A stretch of 64,000 nt of DNA from an uncultured Alphaproteobacteria bacterium (GTDB taxonomy: Bacteria > Pseudomonadota > Alphaproteobacteria > HIMB59 > GCA-002718135). The stretch spans positions 17,844 through 81,843 of the forward strand of contig CABYHL010000004.1 of the NCBI GenBank assembly GCA_902518895.1, in the 5' to 3' direction. Positions 35,185-44,921 of the stretch are shown in pieces (the stretch's first letter is position 1; every line of letters begins with the position of its first letter). A program made the position numbers and the translations under genes. The notes beneath the pieces were generated by a model. That model saw only the letters and a list, made by a program, of their open reading frames with translations. It was not told the DNA's origin and did no database searches.

Positions 35185-36052
35185 TTGGAAAACTTTTTCT
35201 TATTTTTTGATATTTATAATTCAAGAAAGGGATAAAAATAAAAATAAAAATTGATTTAATTGTAATTACAATTTTTTCAAATTTGTTTAAATACACTCTT
35301 TCTTCATTATATTTTTTCTTCCTTGATATAATCTTAATACCAATACCTCTATAGACATTTGCCGCAATAAATATTCCTAGTCTGTTAGGTAAAGGAATGT
35401 ATTTTAAGCCAGTAAAACCATTTTTATAAAATTTATCTGATAAACTTATTAACTTATGAATTGCTTTAGATATTTCATCAATTCTTTCAGAACTTAGTTC
35501 ATCGATTTTATTAAGATTATCCAATGATATACCTGGTATCCAAGTAGCAGGTAAATAAATTCTTTTCATTTTTGAATCTTCATACACATCACGTGCAATA
35601 TTTGTTAATTGCATTCCAATTCCCAAATCTACAGCACATTGTTCTGCATTTTTATTTGTTACACCAATAATTTTAGACATCATTAATCCAACAGTTCCAG
35701 CAACATGATAAGAGTATTTTATAAGCTCTTCTGTGTTTTGAATTCTAGGTTTTCTTTGGTCAAAAATTAAACCCTCAATTAAATCAATTAAAATTAAATT
35801 ATTAATTTTGTTTTTTTTCAAAAAAATATTTACATTATTGTTTTTGTTATTCTTAATTTCTTCAATTGAACTATTTAAAAAATGGGTTTTATCTACATTA
35901 TTTTTATCAGCCACATCATCAAAATATCTGCAGATTGAGTATAAAATTCCAGCATTTTTTTTTGAACTTTTTGATAAAAAAAAACTCGCCCAGTAAAAGC
36001 TTTTACCTTCTCTTTTAAGATCAATCATTGAATTAAGCTCTAAATTGATCAT
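35171..36052 (-). CDS. crtB: Phytoene synthase
   Basis: This 293-residue protein condenses two geranylgeranyl diphosphates to phytoene. Both aspartate-rich substrate motifs are present: CRYFDDVADK near 43-52 and DVYEDSKMKRIYLPATWIP near 155-173, with NIARD just before the second. It sits between crtI and crtY in the operon. A geranylgeranyl diphosphate synthase (crtE) is not in the window. Confidence 0.94.
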   Translation of the reverse strand: MINLELNSMIDLKREGKSFYWASFFLSKSSKKNAGILYSICRYFDDVADKNNVDKTHFLNSSIEEIKNNKNNNVNIFLKKNKINNLILIDLIEGLIFDQRKPRIQNTEELIKYSYHVAGTVGLMMSKIIGVTNKNAEQCAVDLGIGMQLTNIARDVYEDSKMKRIYLPATWIPGISLDNLNKIDELSSERIDEISKAIHKLISLSDKFYKNGFTGLKYIPLPNRLGIFIAANVYRGIGIKIISRKKKYNEERVYLNKFEKIVITIKSIFIFIFIPFLNYKYQKIRKSFPNENL

Positions 36053-36054
36053 AG

Positions 36055-37530
36055 TTATCTTAGTTCAGCTTTGATGATATTTTCAACAACTTTAGCAGAG
36101 GAAAGAACACCTGGTATCCCAGCCCCAGGGTGAGATCCTGCGGTAGAAAAATACAGATTTTTAATTTTATTATCTTTATTATGATATCTAAACCAGGCTG
36201 ATTGAGTAAAGATAGGAGCTATAGAAAAACCTGCGCCATGCATTGAATTGTAATCATTTTTAAAATCTTTAGGATTCATCCAAAAAACGTCAGTGATATT
36301 TTTCTCTAAATCTGGCATAATTGTTTTTGATAATTCTTTAACTATTTTATTTTTAAGATTTTCTGATTCAATATCCCAATCAATGTTGCCTTGTAAATTT
36401 GGTACGGGACACAATACATAAAAACTATCACACCCTTCAGGGGCAAACGATTTATCTGTTGCAGTTGGTCTATGAATATACAAAGAAAAATCTTCTGATA
36501 AAATTTTATTTTTAAAAATATCATGAAGCAAAGACTTAAATCTTTCTGTCATCCAAATAGTGTGATGGGCAACTTTATGATATTGTTTTGTTGTACCAAA
36601 GAAAAGTACAAAAAGACCCATAGAATATAATAAGTTTTTTTCTCTTAACACAGGTCTGATCAAATTTTCTTTTTTTAAAAGTTTAGAATAAACCATTGGT
36701 GGATCAGCATTACAAACAACCAGATCAATATCGATAATTTCTTCTTTGTTTGTTAGTATTTTTGTTATCTTATTATTTTCAACAATAAATTGTTTTGCTT
36801 CTGTATTTGTTTTAATTTTAATGCCACACTCAATCATTAATTTTTTTAACTCATATACAATTTTACCAGTTCCACCCATACAAAAAAATACTCCCCACTT
36901 TCTCTCTAAATAATGAATTAATGCATAAATCGATGTTGTTGTATGTGGATCACCCCCAACTAAAAGAGGATGAATTGAAAATGCTTTTCTAAGATAAGGG
37001 TTTTTTAAATAAGTGTTTACAAGTTGAGATACTGTTAAGTAGCTTTTTAAAATTATTAAATTAGGAATAACGCCTAACATTTTAAAAAAAGAAATAAATG
37101 GTTTGTCAGCTAGTTTTGTAAAACCTACATCAAATATTTTTTTTGATTGATTTAAAAGTTTTTTATATCCTTTTATATCTCTTTTATCAAATTTACTTAT
37201 CTCACTATTTGTTTTTTCAACTGTAGAACAATAATCAAAAGTCTTACCGTCATGAAAATAATATCTATACCAGGGTTCAAGAGGAACAAAATTCAAATAA
37301 TCTTCTCTTTTTTTTCCAAATAAACTAAATAATTCATCAAAAAGAAAAGGTGCTGTTATAACAGTAGGTCCAGCATCATGTTTAAAACCATTGACTTCAA
37401 ACACTCTTGCTCTTCCTCCAAGCTCGTCTAGTTTTTCAATAATTGTTGTATCATAGCCTAACTTTTTTAATCTTAAGCTAATCGCTATACCTCCAAAACC
37501 ACTTCCTATAACTACTGCTTTTTTTCCCAT
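36055..37530 (-). CDS. crtI: Phytoene desaturase
   Basis: This 491-residue CrtI desaturates phytoene to lycopene. The N-terminal FAD motif is AVVIGSGFGGIAISLRLKKLGYDTTIIEK, followed by GGRARVFE and KHDAGPTVITAP. A C-terminal bacterial desaturase motif, FSTAGSHPGAGIPGVLSSA, completes the family signature. It is the first gene of the retinal operon, whose promoter must lie in the 57-base gap shared with the divergent gene at 37588. Confidence 0.95.
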   Translation of the reverse strand: MGKKAVVIGSGFGGIAISLRLKKLGYDTTIIEKLDELGGRARVFEVNGFKHDAGPTVITAPFLFDELFSLFGKKREDYLNFVPLEPWYRYYFHDGKTFDYCSTVEKTNSEISKFDKRDIKGYKKLLNQSKKIFDVGFTKLADKPFISFFKMLGVIPNLIILKSYLTVSQLVNTYLKNPYLRKAFSIHPLLVGGDPHTTTSIYALIHYLERKWGVFFCMGGTGKIVYELKKLMIECGIKIKTNTEAKQFIVENNKITKILTNKEEIIDIDLVVCNADPPMVYSKLLKKENLIRPVLREKNLLYSMGLFVLFFGTTKQYHKVAHHTIWMTERFKSLLHDIFKNKILSEDFSLYIHRPTATDKSFAPEGCDSFYVLCPVPNLQGNIDWDIESENLKNKIVKELSKTIMPDLEKNITDVFWMNPKDFKNDYNSMHGAGFSIAPIFTQSAWFRYHNKDNKIKNLYFSTAGSHPGAGIPGVLSSAKVVENIIKAELR

Positions 37531-37587
37531 TGTTAATTTTGTAATTGTATTTAAATACCTTATTTCTTAATAAATATAATATTATTT

Positions 37588-38100
37588 ATGCTTACAAAGA
37601 CAGATTTATTTGAATTACTTAGTGTAAAAAATAAAGATTTTCAAATTCATGATCATGATCCTTTATTTACAGTTGAAGATTCTGAAAATCTCAGAGGTGA
37701 AATTAAAGGAGCACATACCAAAAATTTATTTTTAAAAAATAAAAAAAATAATTTTTTTCTTTTCAGTTGTGATGAAAATGCAAAGGTTGATTTAAAGCAA
37801 TTTTCTAAATCTATCGATGCTAAGAATTTATCATTTGCTAATGCTGAATATTTAGAAGAATTTTTGGGTATTAAGCCAGGATCAGTCTCACCATTTGCTC
37901 TTCTTAACGATAAAGATAATGTTGTTGCATTTTACTTAGATGAAAAACTTTTTAACAGTGAAATAATTAACTTCCACCCCCTAATAAATACCACAACTAT
38001 AAGTATAAAGACTTCAGAGTTTATAAACTTCCTCCTTGAAAATAATAAAAAAATTCATATTTTTTCTCTAGATAGTTATAGTATAGTCAAATCTTTATGA
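37588..38100 (+). CDS. YbaK/ProX-type aminoacyl-tRNA trans-editing protein
   Basis: This 170-residue single-domain editing protein has a FQIHDHDPLFTVEDSENLRGEIKGAHTKNLFLKNKK segment, whose lysines fit the ProX/PrdX active site, and a SVSPFALLNDKDN motif. Such proteins remove alanine (or similar residues) wrongly attached to tRNA-Pro. It overlaps the following thioredoxin gene by four bases. Confidence 0.88.
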   Translation: MLTKTDLFELLSVKNKDFQIHDHDPLFTVEDSENLRGEIKGAHTKNLFLKNKKNNFFLFSCDENAKVDLKQFSKSIDAKNLSFANAEYLEEFLGIKPGSVSPFALLNDKDNVVAFYLDEKLFNSEIINFHPLINTTTISIKTSEFINFLLENNKKIHIFSLDSYSIVKSL

Positions 38101-38963
38101 GTGAAAATTCAAATATAATCGATGTTACTGAAACAGAGTTTAATGATAAGGTAATTGAGGCAAGTGAAAGTAAATTAATTGTTGTTGATTTTTGGGCTCC
38201 TTGGTGTGGTCCTTGTAAACAGTTAACACCAATTTTAGAAAAAATAATATTAAAATCTGGAGATAAAGTCACCTTAGTAAAAATTAATATTGATGAAAAT
38301 CAACAAATTGCTGCGCAATTAAGAATTCAATCAATTCCTACTGTATATGCATTCAAAAATAAACAAATTGTTAATGCATTTCAGGGTGTTATTCCTGAAG
38401 GTCAAATTATAGATTTTATTGAAAAATGCTTGGGATCTAAAATTAATGAAGATTTCACTGAATTTTATAAAGAAATAGAAAGCGCAATGGTTGAAGATAG
38501 GTTTGAAGAAGCTAAAGAGACTCTTCTAGAATTTATTTCTAAAAACACAGATGAAATTAAAGGTATTTGTTTTTATTTAGAGTGTTTGATCGAGCTTAAA
38601 CAATTTGAAGAGGTTGAAGTGTTCATTAGTTCATTAGAAAAAGATGTACAAGAAAAAGATGAGGTTAAACAGGTTTTAAAAAAATTGGAAATTGTAAAAA
38701 ATAATTCATCCGGACCAAATATTATTGATTTACTTGGTAAACTTGAGAATGAACCAGATAATATTGATTTAATTTTAGAGATATCAGATAAATATTTTTC
38801 AATGAAAGAATATGAAAATGGAATGGATTTGCTTCTTAAAAATTATCCAAAAAATAGGGATAGTATAAAAAATAAGATGGTAGAATTTTTTGCTGTACTT
38901 GGAAATACTGATCAAGTTACCATTCAATATAGGAAAAAACTTTCACAATTAATGTTTTCTTAA
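38097..38963 (+). CDS. Thioredoxin-TPR co-chaperone, CnoX-like
   Basis: Residues 10-110 are a thioredoxin domain with the redox motif WCGPC (cysteines near 37 and 40). The remaining ~175 residues are helical TPR-like repeats. This two-domain form, 288 residues long, matches CnoX (YbbN), which protects folding proteins and hands them to chaperones. It is followed one base later by a LON-domain gene, a common alphaproteobacterial pairing. Confidence 0.85.
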   Translation: MSENSNIIDVTETEFNDKVIEASESKLIVVDFWAPWCGPCKQLTPILEKIILKSGDKVTLVKINIDENQQIAAQLRIQSIPTVYAFKNKQIVNAFQGVIPEGQIIDFIEKCLGSKINEDFTEFYKEIESAMVEDRFEEAKETLLEFISKNTDEIKGICFYLECLIELKQFEEVEVFISSLEKDVQEKDEVKQVLKKLEIVKNNSSGPNIIDLLGKLENEPDNIDLILEISDKYFSMKEYENGMDLLLKNYPKNRDSIKNKMVEFFAVLGNTDQVTIQYRKKLSQLMFS

Positions 38964-38964
38964 C

Positions 38965-39558
38965 ATGGAGATCCCTATTTTTCCTCTAAACGGCGCCGTC
39001 CTTTTTCCTGGAACAAGCTTACCTCTGAATATATTTGAAAAAAGATACATTGAGATGGTTGACTACGCTCTTTCAAAAGAAAGGTTCATAGGTATGATAC
39101 AATCTGATGAAAAAAATAGGCTCTATAATATTGGTTGTATCGGTAAAATTCATAGTTTTAGTGAAACAACAGACGGACGATATTTAATTAGTCTTCAAGG
39201 TACTAATTGTTTTAAAGTTAAGAAAGAGTTAGAAAAAAAATATAAGTTTAGGTTAGTTGAAGCAGAAATGTTGGATTTTGAGGAAGATAAAAACATTATA
39301 AATGAAAAACAAAAAAATAATCTTTTAGATAAGTATAGCCAATATATTAAAGTCAAAAAAATTAACTTAAACTTAGAAGAAATTCAAAATATTGATTTTA
39401 ATCAAATTGTAAAGTTTATAGCAATGATATCCCCTTTTAGTGACATTGAAAAACAGGTTCTTTTGGAAACAAAAAATTTAAGTGATTTTTATAAAAAACT
39501 TCATTCAATTTTAGAGCTTGAGATCGTTGAAGATAATAATAGTAAAACTATTAATTAA
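38965..39558 (+). CDS. LON peptidase substrate-binding-domain protein
   Basis: This 197-residue protein consists of a Lon N-terminal domain only: IPIFPLNGAVLFPGTSLPLNIFEKRYIEMVDYAL at the start and IGCIGKIHSFSETTDGRYLISLQG further on. It has no ATPase or protease domain. Such stand-alone domains are thought to bind unfolded protein. It is probably cotranscribed with the CnoX-like gene and overlaps the convergent UbiH-like gene by eight bases. Confidence 0.88.
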   Translation: MEIPIFPLNGAVLFPGTSLPLNIFEKRYIEMVDYALSKERFIGMIQSDEKNRLYNIGCIGKIHSFSETTDGRYLISLQGTNCFKVKKELEKKYKFRLVEAEMLDFEEDKNIINEKQKNNLLDKYSQYIKVKKINLNLEEIQNIDFNQIVKFIAMISPFSDIEKQVLLETKNLSDFYKKLHSILELEIVEDNNSKTIN

Positions 39559-40732
39559 CACCCATAGCAAAATCACTTATCTGATTTTTTAATTTTTTAC
39601 TTTTCTCCATTAAATTGATAGCTGAAAACCTTGCATAATTAAAAATAGTATTGTCTAATTTAAAAACACTATCAACTTTATCAGTGATTTGATACAGCCT
39701 ATAAGCTTTGAAAAAATTATCTTTCTGAAATTCTTTACAAAATATTTCATCTCCTAATTCCAAACCTAGAGAGTTATATTTTTTAACAAGATTAAATATA
39801 CTTTCTACATCTTGCATGCCTAGATTCCATCCTTGTCCTGCAATTGGATGAAATGAGTGAGCTGAATCACCTAAATAAATAATTCTATTCTCAAAAAATT
39901 TAGAGTTTAAGTGAGCTTTTAATGGAAAAGTTTGTTTGGTTATTATTTTATTTATCTCCCCTACACTTCCCTGTATCTTTTCGTTTAGAATAGAAATAAT
40001 ACTATTATCATCTAAAGAAAGTAAAGAGTTTATAAATTTATTAGTGTTTGTCCAAACTATGGAGCTTTGAAACTGATTTTTATTTTTTTGCATTGGTAAG
40101 ATTGCAAGAGGTCCATTTTTAAAAAAGAACTCATATGCAGTGTTATTGTGATTCTTTGAGTGATAAAAATTTATTACTATTGCCTTTTTTTTATAATCTT
40201 TTCTATAAATTGGTGTTTTAAAAATTTTTCTTATAGAGCTGTTTTTCCCATCACACGCAAACAGAATATTTGTATTAACATAGAAACTATTTTGCTTGGT
40301 TATGATCCTATCGCCTTGATAAAAAATATCTTTAATAGAAACATTATTAAAAATTTCTACATTTTTTTGTTTTTGTAATTTTTTATACAAGCAATGAAGT
40401 ATAAATTCGTTTTTAACTATATATCCAAGATTGGATTTTCTTCTTTGGTTGTCAAAATATATTTTGTTTGATTGATTTCTGTCTATTATCTGAATATTCT
40501 TTATTGGTTCCGCATAATTTCCAATTTCGTCCCAAATATTTATTTCTTCAAGAAATTTTTTCGTACCTTCTGAAATTGCTGTTGTTCTTTTGTCTAAAAT
40601 ATTTTTATGATTAAACTTAGCATTTTGCTCTAAAACTACTACTTTATTACCAAGTTTAGAAAGTGAATATGCTGTAACGGCCCCTATCAGACCTCCACCT
40701 ATTATATTAATGTTTGATTGAATTTCTTTCAT
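39551..40732 (-). CDS. UbiH/UbiF-type FAD hydroxylase of ubiquinone synthesis
   Basis: This 393-residue flavin monooxygenase has the FAD motif INIIGGGLIGAVTAYSLSKLG, a mid-protein FACDGKNSSIRK (DG motif), and GDSAHSFHPIAGQGWNLGMQD. These are diagnostic of aromatic-ring hydroxylases of ubiquinone synthesis. The exact ring position cannot be read; alphaproteobacteria often use one enzyme for several. It is divergent from ftsK across 47 bases. Confidence 0.88.
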   Translation of the reverse strand: MKEIQSNINIIGGGLIGAVTAYSLSKLGNKVVVLEQNAKFNHKNILDKRTTAISEGTKKFLEEINIWDEIGNYAEPIKNIQIIDRNQSNKIYFDNQRRKSNLGYIVKNEFILHCLYKKLQKQKNVEIFNNVSIKDIFYQGDRIITKQNSFYVNTNILFACDGKNSSIRKIFKTPIYRKDYKKKAIVINFYHSKNHNNTAYEFFFKNGPLAILPMQKNKNQFQSSIVWTNTNKFINSLLSLDDNSIISILNEKIQGSVGEINKIITKQTFPLKAHLNSKFFENRIIYLGDSAHSFHPIAGQGWNLGMQDVESIFNLVKKYNSLGLELGDEIFCKEFQKDNFFKAYRLYQITDKVDSVFKLDNTIFNYARFSAINLMEKSKKLKNQISDFAMGVN

Positions 40733-40779
40733 AATTTTCTTCGAATTACCATAATCTAAATGTATTACAATCTAACTAT

Positions 40780-43014
40780 ATGTTCAAGTATGGTTCATTT
40801 AGAAATTTCGTTCTTAAATTTTTAGTAGGTATAATTTTATTTGGATTTGGCCTGTCTTTTTTTGCAAGTCTTTATTCGTACTCTCCAAATGATCCGGGCT
40901 TTAATCAATTAAACTATAATATTAGTGATAATAAAATTAAAAATCTTTTGGGTTTTTTTGGTGCATATTTATCAAGTTATTCATTAATTTTTGTTGGCAC
41001 GCTAAGTTATTTGTTGGCATTTTTTATAACTATAGAAGGCAGCAAGTTATTCTTAGGCACAACAAGCCGGTTAATAATACTTAAATTTTTATCAAACCTC
41101 ACAGGAATAATAATTATTAATGTTTCTTTAAAATTAGTTGGTATTACCTATTTGAAGACAGGTTTAATCTCTCAATTCTTAATAGATATACTTAAAAATT
41201 TTAATTTAAATTTTTTGGAAAATATTTTTATATTTTTTATTATAAATTTTTTCCTTTTAATATTTGGGATAATTTTAATATTATTATCTTTTAAAATAAA
41301 TTTATCCTGGATAAATAAAATTGCTTCTTTCTTAAAGTTTTTTAAATACTTTAAAATTTTGTTTTCGATATTTAAGTTGCTAAAATATGTGAAAATTAAA
41401 AAAAACCCAGCTAAGAAAAATTTAAGAAGTGAGCCTACAATAAGAAAAAAAAATTATGTTAATTTAAATAAAGAAAAAAGCGTAAAATCAAAAAATGAAA
41501 AACAACTTGAGATGGATAGTTTTAGCTTTACCCTCCCATCAACAAGTCTTCTTTCAAAATCAAATTTAAGAAATAATAAACATAAAGAGTTAGATAAAAT
41601 AAATGAGAATGCTGCCATAAAATTAGAGAAAACACTTTCTGAATATGGTGTGGATGGAAAGATTATTGGTTTTAGTAGTGGCCCAATTGTAACTCTGTTT
41701 GAGTTTGTGCCAAATGCTGGTATCAAATCTAGTAAAGTAATAGGTTTGTCAGATGATATTGCTAGAGCAATGTCATCAATTTCAGCCAGAATATCTACCC
41801 AACCAGGAAAAACGAGTTTGGGAATTGAAATTCCTAATACAAAAAGGGATAGTGTTTTGTTTGGTGATTTAATTGATGAAGAAGAGTTTAAATTAGAAAA
41901 TGACTCTCTTACATTGGCCCTTGGTAAAGACATATCAGGTAAAAGTGTTTTTGCAAATTTAGAAAGAATGCCTCATTTATTAATTGCTGGAACAACAGGC
42001 TCAGGAAAATCAGTGGGTATTAATACGATGATATTGAGTATACTTTATAAATTTAAACCTAATGAATGTAAATTGATATTAATTGATCCTAAAATGTTAG
42101 AGTTGAGTATATATGAAGACATTCCACATTTACTTACACCTGTTGTTACAGATCCAAAAAAAGCAGTATTTGCTCTTAAATGGGTGGTTAGGGAAATGGA
42201 AAATCGATATAAATTAATGAGTTCTTTAAATGTAAAAAATATAGATTCTTATAATAATAAAGTTTTAAGTACCATTTCTTCTGGTAGAAAATTGTATAGA
42301 GAGGTTCAAACAGGTATTGATGATGATACAAGAATGCCAATTATTGAAAAACAAGAAATTCTTTTAGAAAAAATGCCTTTCATTGTTGTTGTTATTGATG
42401 AAATGGCAGACTTGATGATGGTAGCAGGAAAAGAGGTTGAGTCATTAGTTCAAAGATTAGCACAGATGGCAAGAGCATCAGGTATACATTTGATTACAGC
42501 CACCCAAAGACCTAGTGTTGATGTTATTACTGGTACAATAAAAGCAAATTTCCCAAGCAGAATTAGTTATAAGGTATCAAGCAAATTTGATAGCAGAACA
42601 ATTCTAAACGAAATGGGTGCTGAGCAACTGCTAGGAAGTGGTGATATGTTATTTTTAGAAAATGGAGGAATAATACAAAGGCTTCATGGTGGTTTTGTTT
42701 CAGAAAATGAAGTTGATAAAGTTGTTAGTCATATAAAAAACCAAGCAACATTTGATTATAAGAAAGAAATATCATTATCAGAAGAAAATTTAAACGGATT
42801 ATCCAATAAAGATTTAATTTCGAACAATACTGATGATCTTTATAACAAAGCGATTGATATTGTTGTTAAACAACAAAAGGTTTCTACAAGTTATATTCAG
42901 AGATATCTTCAAATTGGTTATAATAGAGCTGCCAGAATAGTAGAAAAAATGGAAGAGGATGGGATAATTAGCGAGGCCAATAATGCTGGTAAAAGACATG
43001 TGCTTAAGAAATAA
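40780..43014 (+). CDS. ftsK: DNA translocase FtsK
   Basis: This 744-residue protein has four N-terminal membrane helices, a short linker, an alpha-beta motor domain with Walker A GTTGSGKSVG near 404-413 and Walker B IVVVIDEMADLMM, and a C-terminal winged-helix gamma domain (YIQRYLQIGYNRAARIVEKMEEDGIIS). It pumps DNA at the septum and activates XerCD to resolve chromosome dimers. The lolA gene starts inside its last 32 bases. Confidence 0.95.
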   Translation: MFKYGSFRNFVLKFLVGIILFGFGLSFFASLYSYSPNDPGFNQLNYNISDNKIKNLLGFFGAYLSSYSLIFVGTLSYLLAFFITIEGSKLFLGTTSRLIILKFLSNLTGIIIINVSLKLVGITYLKTGLISQFLIDILKNFNLNFLENIFIFFIINFFLLIFGIILILLSFKINLSWINKIASFLKFFKYFKILFSIFKLLKYVKIKKNPAKKNLRSEPTIRKKNYVNLNKEKSVKSKNEKQLEMDSFSFTLPSTSLLSKSNLRNNKHKELDKINENAAIKLEKTLSEYGVDGKIIGFSSGPIVTLFEFVPNAGIKSSKVIGLSDDIARAMSSISARISTQPGKTSLGIEIPNTKRDSVLFGDLIDEEEFKLENDSLTLALGKDISGKSVFANLERMPHLLIAGTTGSGKSVGINTMILSILYKFKPNECKLILIDPKMLELSIYEDIPHLLTPVVTDPKKAVFALKWVVREMENRYKLMSSLNVKNIDSYNNKVLSTISSGRKLYREVQTGIDDDTRMPIIEKQEILLEKMPFIVVVIDEMADLMMVAGKEVESLVQRLAQMARASGIHLITATQRPSVDVITGTIKANFPSRISYKVSSKFDSRTILNEMGAEQLLGSGDMLFLENGGIIQRLHGGFVSENEVDKVVSHIKNQATFDYKKEISLSEENLNGLSNKDLISNNTDDLYNKAIDIVVKQQKVSTSYIQRYLQIGYNRAARIVEKMEEDGIISEANNAGKRHVLKK

Positions 43015-43594
43015 AAATTCTTTTTTCTTTTTTTTCTTAATTATTTTTTTTTTATTTTCTCAAAAAGTTTACTCAGATACAAATAACAAATTAGCTTTAA
43101 TAAATTATCTAGAATCGCTACAAGGTTTTTCTGCATCATTTTTACAAAATGACGGGAACAGCTTAAGTGAGGGGAAAATTTATATTGGCAAGAAAAGAGT
43201 TAGGGCAGAATATTTAAAACCTGAAAAGATTTTAATAATTTTAGATGAAAATAAAGCAATGTATTATAACTATGAACTCGAAGAGGATGAGTTTTTTAAT
43301 CCAAAAAACACTAATGCTTGGTATTTTTATGATATTTTTAGAAATCCACTTTTTTTTGAAGATGCTAATATAGAATTAAAAGATAGCCAATTAACTATAG
43401 AAAAATATGGTATAGATATGGAAGATCAAGAATATTTTATAAAAATTTATTTTGAAAATGATCCATTAGTTTTAAGAAAAGTAGAAGTGCAAAATAACCA
43501 ACAGTCTTTAACACTTTCAATATATAATCACAATCATAACGAAGAGCTTAGTAAAGATTTGTTTAAGCTTATAAATCCTAAATTATTAAACTAA
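42983..43594 (+). CDS. lolA: Outer-membrane lipoprotein carrier LolA
   Basis: This protein of about 200 residues has a signal peptide (FFFFFLIIFFLFSQKVYS), then ALINYLESLQGFSASFLQND, SEGKIYIGKKRVRAEYLKPEKILIILDE and other segments of the LolA half-barrel. LolA carries lipoproteins across the periplasm. The start could be 42983 or the in-frame ATG at 42998, both inside ftsK; coupling to ftsK is common in alphaproteobacteria. Confidence 0.85.
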   Translation: MLVKDMCLRNKNSFFFFFLIIFFLFSQKVYSDTNNKLALINYLESLQGFSASFLQNDGNSLSEGKIYIGKKRVRAEYLKPEKILIILDENKAMYYNYELEEDEFFNPKNTNAWYFYDIFRNPLFFEDANIELKDSQLTIEKYGIDMEDQEYFIKIYFENDPLVLRKVEVQNNQQSLTLSIYNHNHNEELSKDLFKLINPKLLN

Positions 43595-44193
43595 ATAGTG
43601 ATAATTAATTTTTCATCTCTTGTTTTAATTTTAACACCAGTTTGTATCTCGGTTAATTTTTTTCTTATTCTTGTGAGGTGGCTTTCTAATGAGTTAGTTT
43701 CAATATTTGATTTAATTTTCAAAATATTTTCTCTAATAAATTTTTTGCTTGTTTCCTTTTCTTTTACAAGACATGTTAGAATTTCTAGCTCTATTTTTGT
43801 TAGATAGCAAAAAGAATTGTTTTTAAGGTTTGTTAGTATCTCATTCTTGATAGAAATATCATGAAAATTAATTTTTAAATTTTGAAAAAAATTTTCTATT
43901 TTATTTTTTATATTGTTTGCTGATACTGGTGTTTTTAATAACTGTAAGCTATTTTTTAAATTAAAATTCTTAATTATTAAATTTGAAAGTATTAAATAAT
44001 TGGCATTTAATTTCTCAAAATTAATTTTATCATAATCCTTATCATTATTTATTATAATAATTTTCGCTTTTGTAAATTCCTCTGTGTAGTCTATCTCTTC
44101 TAATTTTAAAAAAGTTAATTGATACGTAGAAAGAAATTCTATTAAAAAATTATTAACCTTATTATTAGAAAATATAATTAGATTATTTTTCAT
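43591..44193 (-). CDS. OmpR-type winged-helix regulator with degenerate receiver
   Basis: This 200-residue protein ends in a winged-helix DNA-binding domain (about 105-200: YLTKIELEILTCLVKEKETSKKFI and TNSLESHLTRIRKKLTE). The first ~100 residues have the size and strand pattern of a receiver domain but lack the clear acidic pocket and phospho-aspartate. It is probably a transcription factor that works without standard phosphorylation. It overlaps the yggS-like gene by four bases. Confidence 0.7.
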   Translation of the reverse strand: MKNNLIIFSNNKVNNFLIEFLSTYQLTFLKLEEIDYTEEFTKAKIIIINNDKDYDKINFEKLNANYLILSNLIIKNFNLKNSLQLLKTPVSANNIKNKIENFFQNLKINFHDISIKNEILTNLKNNSFCYLTKIELEILTCLVKEKETSKKFIRENILKIKSNIETNSLESHLTRIRKKLTEIQTGVKIKTRDEKLIITI

Positions 44194-44828
44194 TGTCTTT
44201 TTCCAAACAAAATGGTGCCGATCCTAATATATGTTGGATCGAAAGCTAATGCCTTCTCATAATCATCACTCATTCCAATGCTTAATTCATTAATTTTGTT
44301 TTCAATTGCTAAAATTTTTAGTTTAGAGAAATGATGTGATGGTTCTTCATCAATAGGAGGAATACACATCAAGCCGTGGATATACAATCTCATTTCATCT
44401 TTTAAAAAAAAAAGAAAGTCTTTTACATCTTCAGGAAAAATTCCACTTTTTGATTTTTCTTTACCTGTATTCACTTGAAGAAAAATTTTTTTATTTTCCA
44501 GGGCATCTAAGTGCTTTGAAAACTCTCTTGCTATTTTTTCTCTGTCTAAGGTGTGAAATACATCAAATAGGGGTATGGCAGTTTTTACTTTGTTTGATTG
44601 AAGCGGCCCTGTTAAATGTAATTCTATTTTTGGATTTTTTTGTTTAATTTTTTCAAATTTTTCCTGTGCTTCTTGTACTCTATTTTCACCAAATATATAT
44701 ACACCAGAATTTATTGCGTCTAATACACTTTCAATTGGGTGGTTTTTAGAAACCGCAACAATTTTGGCTTTATTACTGGATTTTTTTAAAAAATCCTTTA
44801 TTTCATTGAATTTTTTCTTGTTAAACAT
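44190..44828 (-). CDS. YggS/PLPBP family pyridoxal-phosphate homeostasis protein
   Basis: This PLP-binding barrel protein has KIVAVSKNHP with the PLP lysine, YIFGENRVQEA, ELHLTGPLQSNKVKTA, VNTGKEKSKSGI and LSIGMSDDYEKAL. It balances vitamin B6 levels and affects amino-acid metabolism. I place the start at MFNKKKF (ATG at 44826-44828), giving 212 residues, the usual length. A longer frame adds 26 upstream residues of no family resemblance. Confidence 0.9.
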   Translation of the reverse strand: MFNKKKFNEIKDFLKKSSNKAKIVAVSKNHPIESVLDAINSGVYIFGENRVQEAQEKFEKIKQKNPKIELHLTGPLQSNKVKTAIPLFDVFHTLDREKIAREFSKHLDALENKKIFLQVNTGKEKSKSGIFPEDVKDFLFFLKDEMRLYIHGLMCIPPIDEEPSHHFSKLKILAIENKINELSIGMSDDYEKALAFDPTYIRIGTILFGKRQ

Positions 44829-44891
44829 AATTTGGTGTGTGGTAAAAAAACAACATAGATGAAAAAAATATAATAAATCATTATGCTTTTT

Positions 44892-44920
44892 TTGTAATTT
44901 ATTCAATTTTTAAATAATAA
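44892..44920 (+). promoter_or_regulatory. Candidate porin promoter
   Basis: TTGTAA (44892-44897) and TAATAA (44915-44920) are separated by 17 bases upstream of the porin gene. Both boxes are imperfect and AT-rich sequence gives many chance matches, so this is tentative. If used, transcription would start near 44927. Confidence 0.35.
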
Positions 44921-44921
44921 C

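Noticed and set aside
35585..35600. CACGTG inside crtB as a further parS
   Set aside because: The flanks (ATCACGTGCA) do not match the parS palindrome beyond the central six bases.
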